A stretch of DNA of 64,000 nucleotides from Lactococcus hircilactis. GTDB lineage: Bacteria > Bacillota > Bacilli > Lactobacillales > Streptococcaceae. The position numbers and the translations under genes were made by a program. The notes beneath the pieces are model-generated. The model was not told the DNA's origin. It made no database searches and saw only the letters and a list, made by a program, of their open reading frames with translations. The stretch spans positions 84,036 to 148,035 of the forward strand of contig NZ_WITJ01000007.1 of NCBI RefSeq assembly GCF_009601015.1, in the 5' to 3' direction. Positions 28,269-36,782 of the stretch are shown here, piece after piece. The first letter of the stretch is position 1, and each line of letters begins with the position of its first letter.

Positions 28269-29114
28269 ATGACTTTAACTGACACTTATACGCTCAACAA
28301 CGGACTTACGATTCCAAAGATTGGCTTTGGGACTTGGCAATCAAAAGATGGAGATGAAGCTTATCAAGCAGTGAAAACAGCGCTTGAAGCGGGGTATCGC
28401 CACATTGATACTGCCGCTGCTTATCACAATGAAGCTTCTGTGGGTCAAGCGATTGCTGATTCTGGAATTGCACGCGAACAATTATTTGTTACGACAAAAC
28501 TTTGGGGCGTTGGAACGACCGAAGATGCGACAAAAGCACTAGACGAATCGCTTGAGAAACTTGGCTTGGATGCTGTCGATCTTTATTTGATTCATTGGCC
28601 AAATCCAAAAGCGTTTCGTCCCAATTATGAAGCACGAAATGCAGCGGTTTGGAAGGCAATGGAAGCTGCTGTAAAGGCTGGAAAAGCACGTTCGATTGGT
28701 GTTTCTAATTTTCATAAACGTCATTTAGATAAATTACTGAAAACAGCTGAGATTGTTCCTGCGGTAAATCAAATCATGGTCAATCCAAGCGATCAACAAC
28801 GAGAGATTGTCTCTTATAATGTGAAACATAATATTTTGACAGAAGCATACAGCCCTCTTGGAACAGGAAAGATTTTTTCAATTGAAGCGTTACAGACGAT
28901 CGCAAATCAATACAATAAAACTGTTGCACAAGTTGTGTTGCGCTGGTCGCTTCACAAAGGATACCTTCCACTTCCTAAATCAGTCACGCCAGAGAGGATT
29001 CGGGAGAATGCTGATATTTTCGATTTTAATTTGAGCGTTGAAGATATTGCGTTTATTGATGGATTACGTGGAAAAGCTGGCTATGCTAAAGATCCAGATG
29101 AAGTTGATTTTTAA
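28269..29114 (+). CDS. aldo/keto reductase
   Basis: 281 aa TIM-barrel enzyme. Marks are GFGTWQSKDGDEAYQAV, the catalytic tyrosine and lysine region (DTAAAYHNE, TKLWG), DLYLIHWPNP, and the NADPH-binding C-terminal PLPKSVTPERIRENADIF. It reduces aldehydes or ketones with NADPH. AAAAAGGAG precedes the ATG. Likely monocistronic. The exact substrate is unknown; 2,5-diketogluconate reductase-type names are often given to this subfamily without support. Confidence 0.92.
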   Translation: MTLTDTYTLNNGLTIPKIGFGTWQSKDGDEAYQAVKTALEAGYRHIDTAAAYHNEASVGQAIADSGIAREQLFVTTKLWGVGTTEDATKALDESLEKLGLDAVDLYLIHWPNPKAFRPNYEARNAAVWKAMEAAVKAGKARSIGVSNFHKRHLDKLLKTAEIVPAVNQIMVNPSDQQREIVSYNVKHNILTEAYSPLGTGKIFSIEALQTIANQYNKTVAQVVLRWSLHKGYLPLPKSVTPERIRENADIFDFNLSVEDIAFIDGLRGKAGYAKDPDEVDF

Positions 29115-29207
29115 AAAAATGAGAAAAGCTGTGCGGTTGACATGGCTTTTTTTACATCAATAAAGAGAACATGTTATAATAAATACAACACGAAAAGGAG
29201 ATAAAAA

Positions 29208-29720
29208 ATGAAAAAAATACTTGTTGTGATTGATTTTCAAAATGATTTTATTGATGGGACGTTAGGGACGCCTGAAGCACAAGCAATCGTAGAAAATGTG
29301 GTTCAAAAAATTCAATCTTATCCAAAAAATGAACGCTTTGCAACATTGGATACACACTTTTCTGATTATCTTTCGACACAAGAAGGAAAGTGGCTTTCTG
29401 TGCTGCATTGTCAAAAAGGAACATACGGTTGGGAGATGAGAAAAGAGGCACAATTGGGGTTTGAGCGGTGTTTTGAAAAGCACACTTTTGGTTCTGTTGC
29501 TCTGGCTCAGTTTGTCAAAGATGCGCAAGTGGATGAAGTTGAGTTGGTGGGAATTTGCACGGATATTTGCGTTGTTTCAAATGCGTTATTGATCAAGGCT
29601 TTCGCCCCAGAAGTGAAGCTAATTGTTGATGCTGCTTGCTGTGCTGGTGTATCAAAAGAAAAGCATGATGCTGCGCTTGAAACCATGAAATCATGTCAGA
29701 TTCAAGTCATCAATGAATAA
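29208..29720 (+). CDS. isochorismatase-family cysteine hydrolase
   Basis: 170 aa. The three catalytic residues are visible: Asp in VIDFQNDFIDG, Lys in EKHTFGS and Cys in CTDICVVSNAL. This combination with a cis-peptide region fits nicotinamidase/isochorismatase-like amidases; the short length and CTDICV motif make a nicotinamidase plausible. It has its own TATAAT promoter and AAAAGGAGA site and is terminated by a palindrome-based hairpin. Confidence 0.88.
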   Translation: MKKILVVIDFQNDFIDGTLGTPEAQAIVENVVQKIQSYPKNERFATLDTHFSDYLSTQEGKWLSVLHCQKGTYGWEMRKEAQLGFERCFEKHTFGSVALAQFVKDAQVDEVELVGICTDICVVSNALLIKAFAPEVKLIVDAACCAGVSKEKHDAALETMKSCQIQVINE

Positions 29721-29723
29721 AAA

Positions 29724-29747
29724 ATTTCTGTCAGTACTGACAGAAAT
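29724..29747. terminator. palindrome-based terminator
   Basis: A 24-bp perfect palindrome, ATTTC arms around CTGTCAGTACTGACAG, located 4 bases after the hydrolase stop codon. Confidence 0.75.
29729..29742. repeat. TGTCAGYRCTGACA palindrome, centre TA, intergenic
   Basis: Exact copy in the terminator of the isochorismatase-type gene. Confidence 0.9.
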
Positions 29748-29892
29748 AATCATGAAGAAATTAGGAAATCATGAGAAATCGAAAGAAGGATTTCTCGCAC
29801 TTTGGGCTACATTTTCTTAAAATCAGCTTTTTTCCAAAAAAGATGAGAGCACCCAGCGCATATTTCGCTAGGTTTGTCTGCAGTTCTATTTC

Positions 29893-29906
29893 TGTCAGTA
29901 CTGACA
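29893..29906. repeat. TGTCAGYRCTGACA palindrome, centre TA, intergenic
   Basis: Exact copy embedded in a perfect 26-bp palindrome (29887-29912), 164 bases after the previous copy and sharing its TTTC/GAAA flanks. Confidence 0.9.
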
Positions 29907-29912
29907 GAAATA

Positions 29913-29953
29913 AAAACCACTCGTGCACTTTTAACGGCAGCGGTGGTTTTTTG
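29913..29953. terminator. hairpin terminator of the glucosaminidase gene
   Basis: AAAACCAC and GTGGTTTT enclose a roughly 25-nt loop next to the 3' end of the minus-strand glucosaminidase gene; T/A tracts are present on both sides. Confidence 0.55.
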
Positions 29954-29963
29954 ATGTCTCATT

Positions 29964-31214
29964 TTATTGTACTCTGAGATATTGTCCAACAAGGATGAGA
30001 TCGCTCGAGAGGTGATTCCAAGCTTTGATTTGTTGGATACTGACGTGATTTTCTTGTGAGAGTTTCCAGAGAGAATCACCAGAAACGACTTTATAGATTT
30101 TTGTTTGGGCCGTTTGGGTAGGTGCTTGTGAGTCCTGTTGGTTTGGTGCTTTGGTTTGATTGGTTGTTTTTGAGACGACAAGTTTTTGCCCGATGAGAAT
30201 TAAATCACTTTTTAGATTATTCCAAGTTTTGATTTGAGTGACGCTGGTATGATATTTTTGAGCTAATCCAGACAAGGTATTTCCTTTGACAACGGTGATT
30301 ATCGTTGCTTGTTGTTGTGGCACTGATGGCTGTGGGACAGGAGTTTTAGGAGGTTGTACTTGTGGTGTTTCAGGAGTTGTAGGAGTGAGTTGAGTTGTCA
30401 AAACAAGTTTTTGGTTGACATAAATCATGTCTGAATTCAAGTGGTTCCAGTTTTTGATTTGTGCAATTGAAACGCCATAGTTTTGTGAAATCGCCCAAAG
30501 TGTATCTCCAGAGCGGACGGTGTAAGTTGTCGTTGTTTGTTGCGATGAGGGCGGTGTAGGTAAAGGTTGAGATGAAAAATCATCGTAGCGTGTGAGGTGA
30601 TATTGCGCGATGAGTTGATTGAGTGAGCGCGCATAGAGTGGTGAGGTCGCATAGGTTCCTGTGAGTGCTGCTGTGGCTTGCTCGTAAGTTGAAGCGAAGG
30701 TGCGCCAAGCTTTTTGATAAAAAGGTCCTGCTCCAAAATTCGTCGTTTTTAAGACGCGCGCATTGTCTTTTAAGCTTTCGAGATGGGAGGGATAAACGCG
30801 AAAAGGCATTACTTTTGTGACAAATTTTCCACCAATAAATTCTTGAGTCGAAAAAGAAACGCTATGACCTTGATAGCTTCCTTGGATGCCAAAAAGATTG
30901 TAATAAGGCGCTTTTGAGAGTCCACTTTGTCCCCAATCACTCTCTAGGATGACCTGTGCGATCATGACAGAAGGATAAAGTCCATTACTGTCAGCAACGG
31001 GTTTTGCAACAGCAGCGATATTTTCGATAAACGTTTCTTGTGTGTTTGTTGCTGCTGCGACTTTTGGGGCTTGAAAATCAAATAAGATTTCTGCGCTTGT
31101 CGTTAAGGCGCCAGCTAAAAGAACAGTACTTGCTACTTTTGTGGTGGGTCTATGGAACGTTTTCACTTTTGGTTTTAAATGCGGATTTTTTTTCTTGATT
31201 CGGGATTGTGGCAT
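29964..31214 (-). CDS. acmA: AcmA-like N-acetylglucosaminidase with three LysM modules
   Basis: 416 aa. A long basic N-terminus and hydrophobic segment (VASTVLLAGALTTSAEI) form a signal peptide, followed by a glucosaminidase domain (about residues 60-195, SVMIAQVILESDWGQSGLS) and three LysM modules separated by Pro/Thr/Gln-rich linkers (TYTVRSGDTLWAIS, IITVVKGNTLSGLA, KIYKVVSGDSLWKLS). The order and number of LysM modules match the lactococcal autolysin AcmA, which separates daughter cells. The assignment to AcmA itself rather than a paralogue is by architecture. AAGGAAAAG precedes the ATG. Confidence 0.88.
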   Translation of the reverse strand: MPQSRIKKKNPHLKPKVKTFHRPTTKVASTVLLAGALTTSAEILFDFQAPKVAAATNTQETFIENIAAVAKPVADSNGLYPSVMIAQVILESDWGQSGLSKAPYYNLFGIQGSYQGHSVSFSTQEFIGGKFVTKVMPFRVYPSHLESLKDNARVLKTTNFGAGPFYQKAWRTFASTYEQATAALTGTYATSPLYARSLNQLIAQYHLTRYDDFSSQPLPTPPSSQQTTTTYTVRSGDTLWAISQNYGVSIAQIKNWNHLNSDMIYVNQKLVLTTQLTPTTPETPQVQPPKTPVPQPSVPQQQATIITVVKGNTLSGLAQKYHTSVTQIKTWNNLKSDLILIGQKLVVSKTTNQTKAPNQQDSQAPTQTAQTKIYKVVSGDSLWKLSQENHVSIQQIKAWNHLSSDLILVGQYLRVQ

Positions 31215-31356
31215 TACTGTTCTTTTCCTTTCGAAAACTGGTTAATTCATATTTTTATTTTAACACAGTGAAAAGAAATTATTAATGTCTATTGTTTGTT
31301 ATTTTAGTTATTATTGTAATAATTTATAGTGCTTTTGAAATATCTAAAAGAATCGG

Positions 31357-31384
31357 TTGATTTTTTACTGAAATTTGTTATAAT
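31357..31384 (+). promoter_or_regulatory. promoter of the riboswitch-controlled ATPase gene
   Basis: TTGATT (31357-31362), 16 bases, TATAAT (31379-31384) with TG at 31376-31377. Transcription would begin right at the 5' edge of the riboswitch. Confidence 0.75.
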
Positions 31385-31388
31385 AGAG

Positions 31389-31507
31389 GGACTCAAGGGA
31401 GTAGCGGGAAGCAAAAAGCTTCTTATAATATCGTCAATACAGCGTAAGCTCGGTATTATATTAAACAGCGAGACTTGTGGCCAATGTGCTACACGTCTCT
31501 TTTTTTA
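31389..31507 (+). promoter_or_regulatory. yybP-ykoY (Mn2+) riboswitch with terminator platform
   Basis: Conserved elements in order: AAGGGAGTAGC (31395-31405), ATCGTCAATACAG (31430-31442) and GCGAGAC (31468-31474). The terminator stem pairs GAGAC (31470-31474) with GTCTC (31495-31499) and runs into eight T residues; its 5' arm belongs to the aptamer's closing stem, so ligand binding should prevent termination. The L. lactis yoaB aptamer of this class senses Mn2+ and controls a homologous P-type ATPase. Confidence 0.9.
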
Positions 31508-31547
31508 GCATGATTGCCGATTATCTTATTTATTGGAGGAAATTTTT

Positions 31548-34247
31548 TTGGTAGAAGAACACAAAAAGATTCAAGACACAACAGCGTTTGAGCAATTGTC
31601 ATTTTCAGAAACGATGGATGAGCTGGACAGTACAAAAGAAGGATTGAGCACAGAACAAGTCACCAAACGTCAGCTCGAAGATGGTCCTAACGAATTGTCC
31701 GCTGGAAAGAAAAAATCATTGTTCGTCAAATTTTTAGAACAATTTAAGGATTTGATGATCATTATTTTAATTGTTGCCGCAATTTTGTCCGTCGTGACAA
31801 GTGGGGGACATGATCTTTCGGATGCGCTCATTATCATGTCCGTCGTGATTATCAATGCGATTTTTGGCGTGTATCAAGAAGGAAAGGCTGAAGCTGCTAT
31901 TGAGGCGCTTCGAGATATGAGTTCACCTGCGGCACGTGTAAAGCGCGATGGACATGTCCTTGAAATTGATAGTAAAGGTCTGGTTCGTGGAGATATTGTC
32001 TTACTTGAGGCAGGAGATGTAGTGCCCGCAGATTTGCGACTTTTGGAGTCGGTCAGTCTAAAAATTGAGGAAGCGGCGCTAACAGGGGAGTCTGTTCCAG
32101 TTGAAAAAGATGCAAATGCTGCTGTCAGTGCTGACAGCGGGATTGGAGATCGGATCAATATGGCTTATCAAAACGCAAATGTCACTTACGGCCGTGGACT
32201 TGGAATTGTGACTGCCATAGGGATGTCAACAGAGGTCGGAAAAATTGCGCAAATGATTGAGTCTGCTGATGAGACTGAAACTCCGCTTAAACGCAATCTT
32301 AATCGGCTTTCCAAAGTCTTGACATGGGCGATTCTTGCCATTGCAGTGGTCACATTTATTGTTCATATTTTGCGCTTGGATGTCCTCAACCAAGAAAATG
32401 TGTTGGAAGGATTGATGGTTTCTGTTGCGCTCGCAGTTGCGGCGATTCCAGAAGGACTTCCTGCGATTGTGACCATTGTCCTTGCTTTAGGAACACAGGT
32501 GCTTGCCAAACGAAATTCTATTGTGCGTAAGCTTCCTGCCGTTGAAACATTGGGCTCCACACAGATTATTGCCTCAGATAAAACAGGCACATTGACCATG
32601 AATCAAATGACCGTCGAAAAAGTACTTAGTAACGGTCAAAGCTTCTCAGCTAAAGATCAAATGCCAAAAGAAGATATGACGCTTCGCGTGATGAATTTTG
32701 CAAACGATACAAAAATTTCACAAGAAGGGGATTTGATTGGGGACCCAACAGAAACGGCATTGGTCAAATTTGGTCAAGATCAAGGATTTGAACTTCTGTC
32801 AGTACTGACAGAAAATCCGCGCGTTGCAGAATTACCTTTTGACAGTGACAGAAAGCTCATGTCAACCATTCACAAACTCGAAAATGGGAATTATTTTGTC
32901 GCTGTCAAAGGCGCACCAGATCAGCTTTTAAAGCGCGTGACAAAAAAAATAGTCGCTGACGAGATCAGTCCACTGACCCAAGACGATCAAAAACAGATCT
33001 TATCAGAGAATCACAAGTTGGCACAAGAAGCGCTGCGTGTTTTGATGATGGCTTATAAGTATGTCGATGCGATTCCGTCAGTACTGACAAGCGAAAATTT
33101 GGAAAATGATTTGATTTTTGCTGGTCTTGTTGGGATGATCGATCCAGAGCGACCTGAAGCTTACGAAGCTGTTCGAGTGGCAAAAGAAGCTGGAATTCGT
33201 CCAATCATGATCACTGGTGATCACCAAGATACCGCTCAAGCAATTGCTAAACGTCTTGGGATTATTGATGAAAAAGAGAGTGAACGTCACGTGTTGACAG
33301 GAGCACAACTTAACGAAATGTCCGATGAGGAGTTCCAAAACAAAGTGGATCAGTACTCGGTTTATGCACGCGTTTCTCCAGAACACAAAGTACGTATCGT
33401 CAAGGCTTGGCAAAATAAAGACAAAGTCGTTGCAATGACAGGGGACGGAGTTAATGATGCACCAGCCCTCAAAACTGCTGATATCGGTATTGGTATGGGG
33501 ATCACAGGAACAGAAGTCTCAAAAGGAGCCTCTGATATGGTGCTTGCAGATGATAATTTTGCAACCATTATCGTCGCGATTGAAGAAGGAAGAAAAGTTT
33601 TTGCCAACATTCAAAAAACGATTCAATACTTGCTCTCAGCAAATACAGCAGAAGTGTTGACGATTTTTATAGCAACATTAGCGGGATGGGATGTGATGTT
33701 ACCAGTACAGCTGCTTTGGATTAATCTAGTAACAGATACTTTTCCTGCGATTGCGCTTGGTGTTGAGCCAAATGAGCCAGGCAGTATGCAAGAAAAACCA
33801 CGAGGTAAAAAAGCAAGTTTCTTTAGTAATGGTGTGCTTTCATCTACGATTTATCAAGGCATCATACAAGCTGCACTAACGCTAGGCATTTACGGATTAG
33901 CACTTGCTTTTCCAGTTCATGCAGACAATTCTCAAATGATGCACCAAGATGCGTTGACCATGTCTTTTGCAACACTTGGATTAATTCAACTTTTCCACGC
34001 GTTCAATGTTAAATCCATTCATCAATCCATTTTTAAAGTTGGAGCATTCAAATCTAAAACATTTAATCTCTCAATCCTCCTTTCTTTTGTTCTCCTTGCT
34101 GCAGTCATCATGATTCCGGGATTAAATCGCATTTTCCATGTTTCTCATCTGGATTTGTACCAATGGATTATGGTGCTCATCGCCTCAGTTTCTGTCGTGA
34201 TCATTGTAGAAATCGTCAAATTCATTCAACAACAACTGAAAAAATAA
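31548..34247 (+). CDS. yoaB: P-type cation ATPase (YoaB-like, Ca2+/Mn2+)
   Basis: About 899 aa. The start is TTG 31548, seven bases after GGAGGA (31535-31540); the earlier TTG at 31533 overlaps that site. Motifs: TGES in the actuator domain, phosphorylated Asp in SDKTGTLT, KGAPD, TGDGVNDAPAL, and ten predicted helices in the type II (SERCA-like) plan. Behind a Mn2+-sensing riboswitch its likely job is manganese or calcium efflux. Three palindrome copies lie in cytoplasmic domains (32123, 32797, 33076), one of them one base off the consensus. Confidence 0.92.
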   Translation: MVEEHKKIQDTTAFEQLSFSETMDELDSTKEGLSTEQVTKRQLEDGPNELSAGKKKSLFVKFLEQFKDLMIIILIVAAILSVVTSGGHDLSDALIIMSVVIINAIFGVYQEGKAEAAIEALRDMSSPAARVKRDGHVLEIDSKGLVRGDIVLLEAGDVVPADLRLLESVSLKIEEAALTGESVPVEKDANAAVSADSGIGDRINMAYQNANVTYGRGLGIVTAIGMSTEVGKIAQMIESADETETPLKRNLNRLSKVLTWAILAIAVVTFIVHILRLDVLNQENVLEGLMVSVALAVAAIPEGLPAIVTIVLALGTQVLAKRNSIVRKLPAVETLGSTQIIASDKTGTLTMNQMTVEKVLSNGQSFSAKDQMPKEDMTLRVMNFANDTKISQEGDLIGDPTETALVKFGQDQGFELLSVLTENPRVAELPFDSDRKLMSTIHKLENGNYFVAVKGAPDQLLKRVTKKIVADEISPLTQDDQKQILSENHKLAQEALRVLMMAYKYVDAIPSVLTSENLENDLIFAGLVGMIDPERPEAYEAVRVAKEAGIRPIMITGDHQDTAQAIAKRLGIIDEKESERHVLTGAQLNEMSDEEFQNKVDQYSVYARVSPEHKVRIVKAWQNKDKVVAMTGDGVNDAPALKTADIGIGMGITGTEVSKGASDMVLADDNFATIIVAIEEGRKVFANIQKTIQYLLSANTAEVLTIFIATLAGWDVMLPVQLLWINLVTDTFPAIALGVEPNEPGSMQEKPRGKKASFFSNGVLSSTIYQGIIQAALTLGIYGLALAFPVHADNSQMMHQDALTMSFATLGLIQLFHAFNVKSIHQSIFKVGAFKSKTFNLSILLSFVLLAAVIMIPGLNRIFHVSHLDLYQWIMVLIASVSVVIIVEIVKFIQQQLKK
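32123..32136. repeat. TGTCAGYRCTGACA palindrome, centre TG, coding
   Basis: TGTCAGTGCTGACA, encoding V-S-A-D in the actuator domain of the ATPase. Confidence 0.88.
32797..32810. repeat. TGTCAGYRCTGACA palindrome, centre TA, coding
   Basis: Exact copy encoding LSVLT in the nucleotide-binding domain of the ATPase. Confidence 0.9.
33076..33089. repeat. TGTCAGYRCTGACA-like palindrome, 13 of 14
   Basis: CGTCAGTACTGACA; only the first base differs. Encodes SVLT in the nucleotide-binding domain of the ATPase. Confidence 0.75.
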
Positions 34248-34268
34248 TAATAAATTTTTGTGACAGTC

Positions 34269-34297
34269 AACCGCTCGAGTTATCGTGCGGTTTTTTT
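34269..34297 (+). terminator. intrinsic terminator
   Basis: AACCGCTCGA and TCGTGCGGTT pair with one mismatch and are followed by TTTTT; ends the cation ATPase gene. Confidence 0.75.
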
Positions 34298-34343
34298 GTT
34301 CTTTCTTCTTTCTTTTTTTGTTTCTATTTTACAAACGTTACAA

Positions 34344-34359
34344 AAACTATATATTGTGT
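34344..34359. promoter_or_regulatory. NrdR box 1
   Basis: AAACTATATATTGTGT matches the NrdR consensus ACACWATATATWGTGT at 15 of 16 positions, upstream of nrdD. Confidence 0.8.
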
Positions 34360-34384
34360 CTTTTTAAATAAAAAATAAAAAAAT

Positions 34385-34400
34385 GCACAAGATATAGTGT
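34385..34400. promoter_or_regulatory. NrdR box 2
   Basis: GCACAAGATATAGTGT matches the NrdR consensus at 14 of 16 positions, 41 bases (about four helical turns) after box 1. It overlaps the -35 region of a promoter whose -10 is TAAAAT at 34421-34426, which fits repression by NrdR-dATP/ATP. Confidence 0.8.
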
Positions 34401-34482
34401 ACAAATCTAAAAAAATTTGATAAAATAAGAGAACGATGACATCAAAAATTGAAGTGATGCACCACACTGGAGGAGAAGCAAA

Positions 34483-36735
34483 ATGAAACTATGGACAGCA
34501 AATTTGGATTTGGATGAAAGAATCATGAACGTCATTAAAAGAGATGGACGTTCGGTTCGATTTGACGAAGATAAAATTTTCCAAGCGCTCAAAAAAGCCT
34601 CCGACCAGATCAACAGCTGGGATGAAGCACAAAAGGATCGGATCGAATCAGTGACAGACCGCGTCATTTCAGAAATTTTTAATCGATTTCACGAAAATGT
34701 AAAAATTTATGAAATTCAAAATATCGTGGAGCACGAATTGTTAGAAGCTGGCGAAATGGAGCTGGCACAAGCCTATGTTCGTTATCGAACCATGCGTGAT
34801 TTTGATCGTAAAAAAGCCACAGATATCAATTTTACAATCGAAAAACTCATTAATCGTGATCGTACGGTTGTCAATGAAAATGCCAATAAGGACAGCAATG
34901 TTTTTAACACGCAGCGAGATTTGACTGCAGGCGCTGTATCAAAAGCCATCGGATTAAAGATTCTTCCGCCACACGTTGCCAATGCTCATCAAAAAGGAGA
35001 AATTCATTATCATGATCTCGATTATTCTCCTTTTACGACCATGTCAAATTGTTGTTTGATTGATTTCAAAAATATGTTTGAAAATGGCTTCAAATTGGGA
35101 AATGCTCAAGTTGATAGTCCAAAATCCATCCAAACTGCGACCGCACAAGCCAGCCAAATTATCGCAAATGTCGCAAGTAGCCAATATGGCGGGTGTTCGT
35201 TTGACCGTGCCGATGAAGTGCTTGCTCCTTATGCTAAGAAAAACTATGAAAAGCACCTTAAAGACGCACAAAAGTGGATTGATGGGGATGAAAAACGCCA
35301 TCTTTACGCTCAAGAAAAAACCAGAAAAGACATCTATGATGCGATGCAATCCCTTGAATATGAGATTAATACTCTTTTCACCTCAAACGGACAAACACCA
35401 TTCGTTACGGTTGGTTTTGGACTTGGTACAGATTGGTATGCGCGTGAAATCCAAAAAGCTATCTTGAACGTCCGCATCAAAGGACTTGGAAAAGAACACC
35501 GCACGGCGATTTTTCCAAAACTCATCTTTACTTTAAAACGCGGACTCAATCTCGAAGTCGGTACGCCAAATTATGACATCAAAACTCTCGCGCTTGAATG
35601 TTCCACAAAGCGCATGTATCCTGATATTTTGAGCTATGATAAGATTGTTGAACTTACGGGATCCTTTAAAGCCAGCATGGGTTGTCGCAGTTTTTTGCAA
35701 GGCTGGAAAGACGAAAACGGCAACGATGTTACAGCGGGACGCAATAATCTTGGTGTTGTAACGGTCAATCTTCCTCGTATTGCGCTTGAAGCGGCAGGGG
35801 ACAAGGAAAAATTTTGGGAAATTTTTAATGAGCGCATTGCAATCGCTAAAGATGCCCTTGTTTTTCGTGTAGCGCGCACAAAAGAAGCACAACCTAAAAA
35901 TGCACCGATTCTCTTTATGAATGGTGCACTTGGACGGTTATCAGAAGATCAAGCTGTTGATGAACTTTATAAAAATGGCCGTGCGACAGTTTCTTTGGGC
36001 TATATCGGGCTTTATGAGGTTGCAACGACCTTCTATGGACCAATCTGGGAAAAAAATCCTGAAGCCAAAGCATTTACGCTTGATATTGTCAAAAAAATGC
36101 ACGAAGATTGCGAGATGTGGAGTGATGAGTATGGCTATCATTTCAGTGTTTACAGCACGCCATCTGAGAGTTTGACGGATCGCTTTTGCCGGATGGACAA
36201 GGAAAAATTTGGCTCGATTCCTGACATTACTGAAAAAGATTACTACACCAATAGTTTTCACTACGACATTCGCAAAAATCCGACCCCTTTTGAAAAACTT
36301 GATTTTGAAAAAGACTATCCTGTCTATGCCAATGGTGGCTTTATCCACTATTGTGAATATCCGATGATTCAGCAAAATCCAAAAGCGCTCGAAGCCGTCT
36401 GGGATTATGCGTATGATCGGATTGGATATTTGGGGACGAATGCGCCGATTGATCATTGCTATGCCTGTGGTTTTGAAGGAGATTTTGCTCCAACTGAACG
36501 CGGATTTAAATGTCCACAATGTGGCAATACAGATCCAAAAACGTGTGATGTTGTTAAACGGACCTGTGGTTATCTTGGAAATCCACAAGCACGTCCGATG
36601 GTGCATGGGCGTCACTCTGAAATTACGAGTCGCGTAAAACACATGAATGGCTCAGTGGGAAGCCTAAATAACGGAACAATACTTGATTCTGAAACGATTG
36701 ATGAGGCGAAATCTAAGTATTTTGTAGAAAAATAA
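34483..36735 (+). CDS. nrdD: anaerobic ribonucleoside-triphosphate reductase
   Basis: 750 aa. An N-terminal ATP-cone (IKRDGRSVRFDEDKIFQALKK) precedes the ten-stranded barrel. The C-terminal zinc site uses two CxxC pairs (CYACG, CPQCG) and the glycyl-radical segment is KRTCGYLGN. It makes dNTPs without oxygen, using a radical installed by NrdG. GGAGGAG lies 7 nt before ATG 34483. Two NrdR boxes lie upstream. The next gene is not nrdG but a 2-hydroxyacid dehydrogenase, an unusual interruption of the nrdDG pair. Confidence 0.95.
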   Translation: MKLWTANLDLDERIMNVIKRDGRSVRFDEDKIFQALKKASDQINSWDEAQKDRIESVTDRVISEIFNRFHENVKIYEIQNIVEHELLEAGEMELAQAYVRYRTMRDFDRKKATDINFTIEKLINRDRTVVNENANKDSNVFNTQRDLTAGAVSKAIGLKILPPHVANAHQKGEIHYHDLDYSPFTTMSNCCLIDFKNMFENGFKLGNAQVDSPKSIQTATAQASQIIANVASSQYGGCSFDRADEVLAPYAKKNYEKHLKDAQKWIDGDEKRHLYAQEKTRKDIYDAMQSLEYEINTLFTSNGQTPFVTVGFGLGTDWYAREIQKAILNVRIKGLGKEHRTAIFPKLIFTLKRGLNLEVGTPNYDIKTLALECSTKRMYPDILSYDKIVELTGSFKASMGCRSFLQGWKDENGNDVTAGRNNLGVVTVNLPRIALEAAGDKEKFWEIFNERIAIAKDALVFRVARTKEAQPKNAPILFMNGALGRLSEDQAVDELYKNGRATVSLGYIGLYEVATTFYGPIWEKNPEAKAFTLDIVKKMHEDCEMWSDEYGYHFSVYSTPSESLTDRFCRMDKEKFGSIPDITEKDYYTNSFHYDIRKNPTPFEKLDFEKDYPVYANGGFIHYCEYPMIQQNPKALEAVWDYAYDRIGYLGTNAPIDHCYACGFEGDFAPTERGFKCPQCGNTDPKTCDVVKRTCGYLGNPQARPMVHGRHSEITSRVKHMNGSVGSLNNGTILDSETIDEAKSKYFVEK

Positions 36736-36782
36736 GACGTAAAGCTCATCGACAGTGCCAAGCAAAAGTGTAAGGAGAAAAA

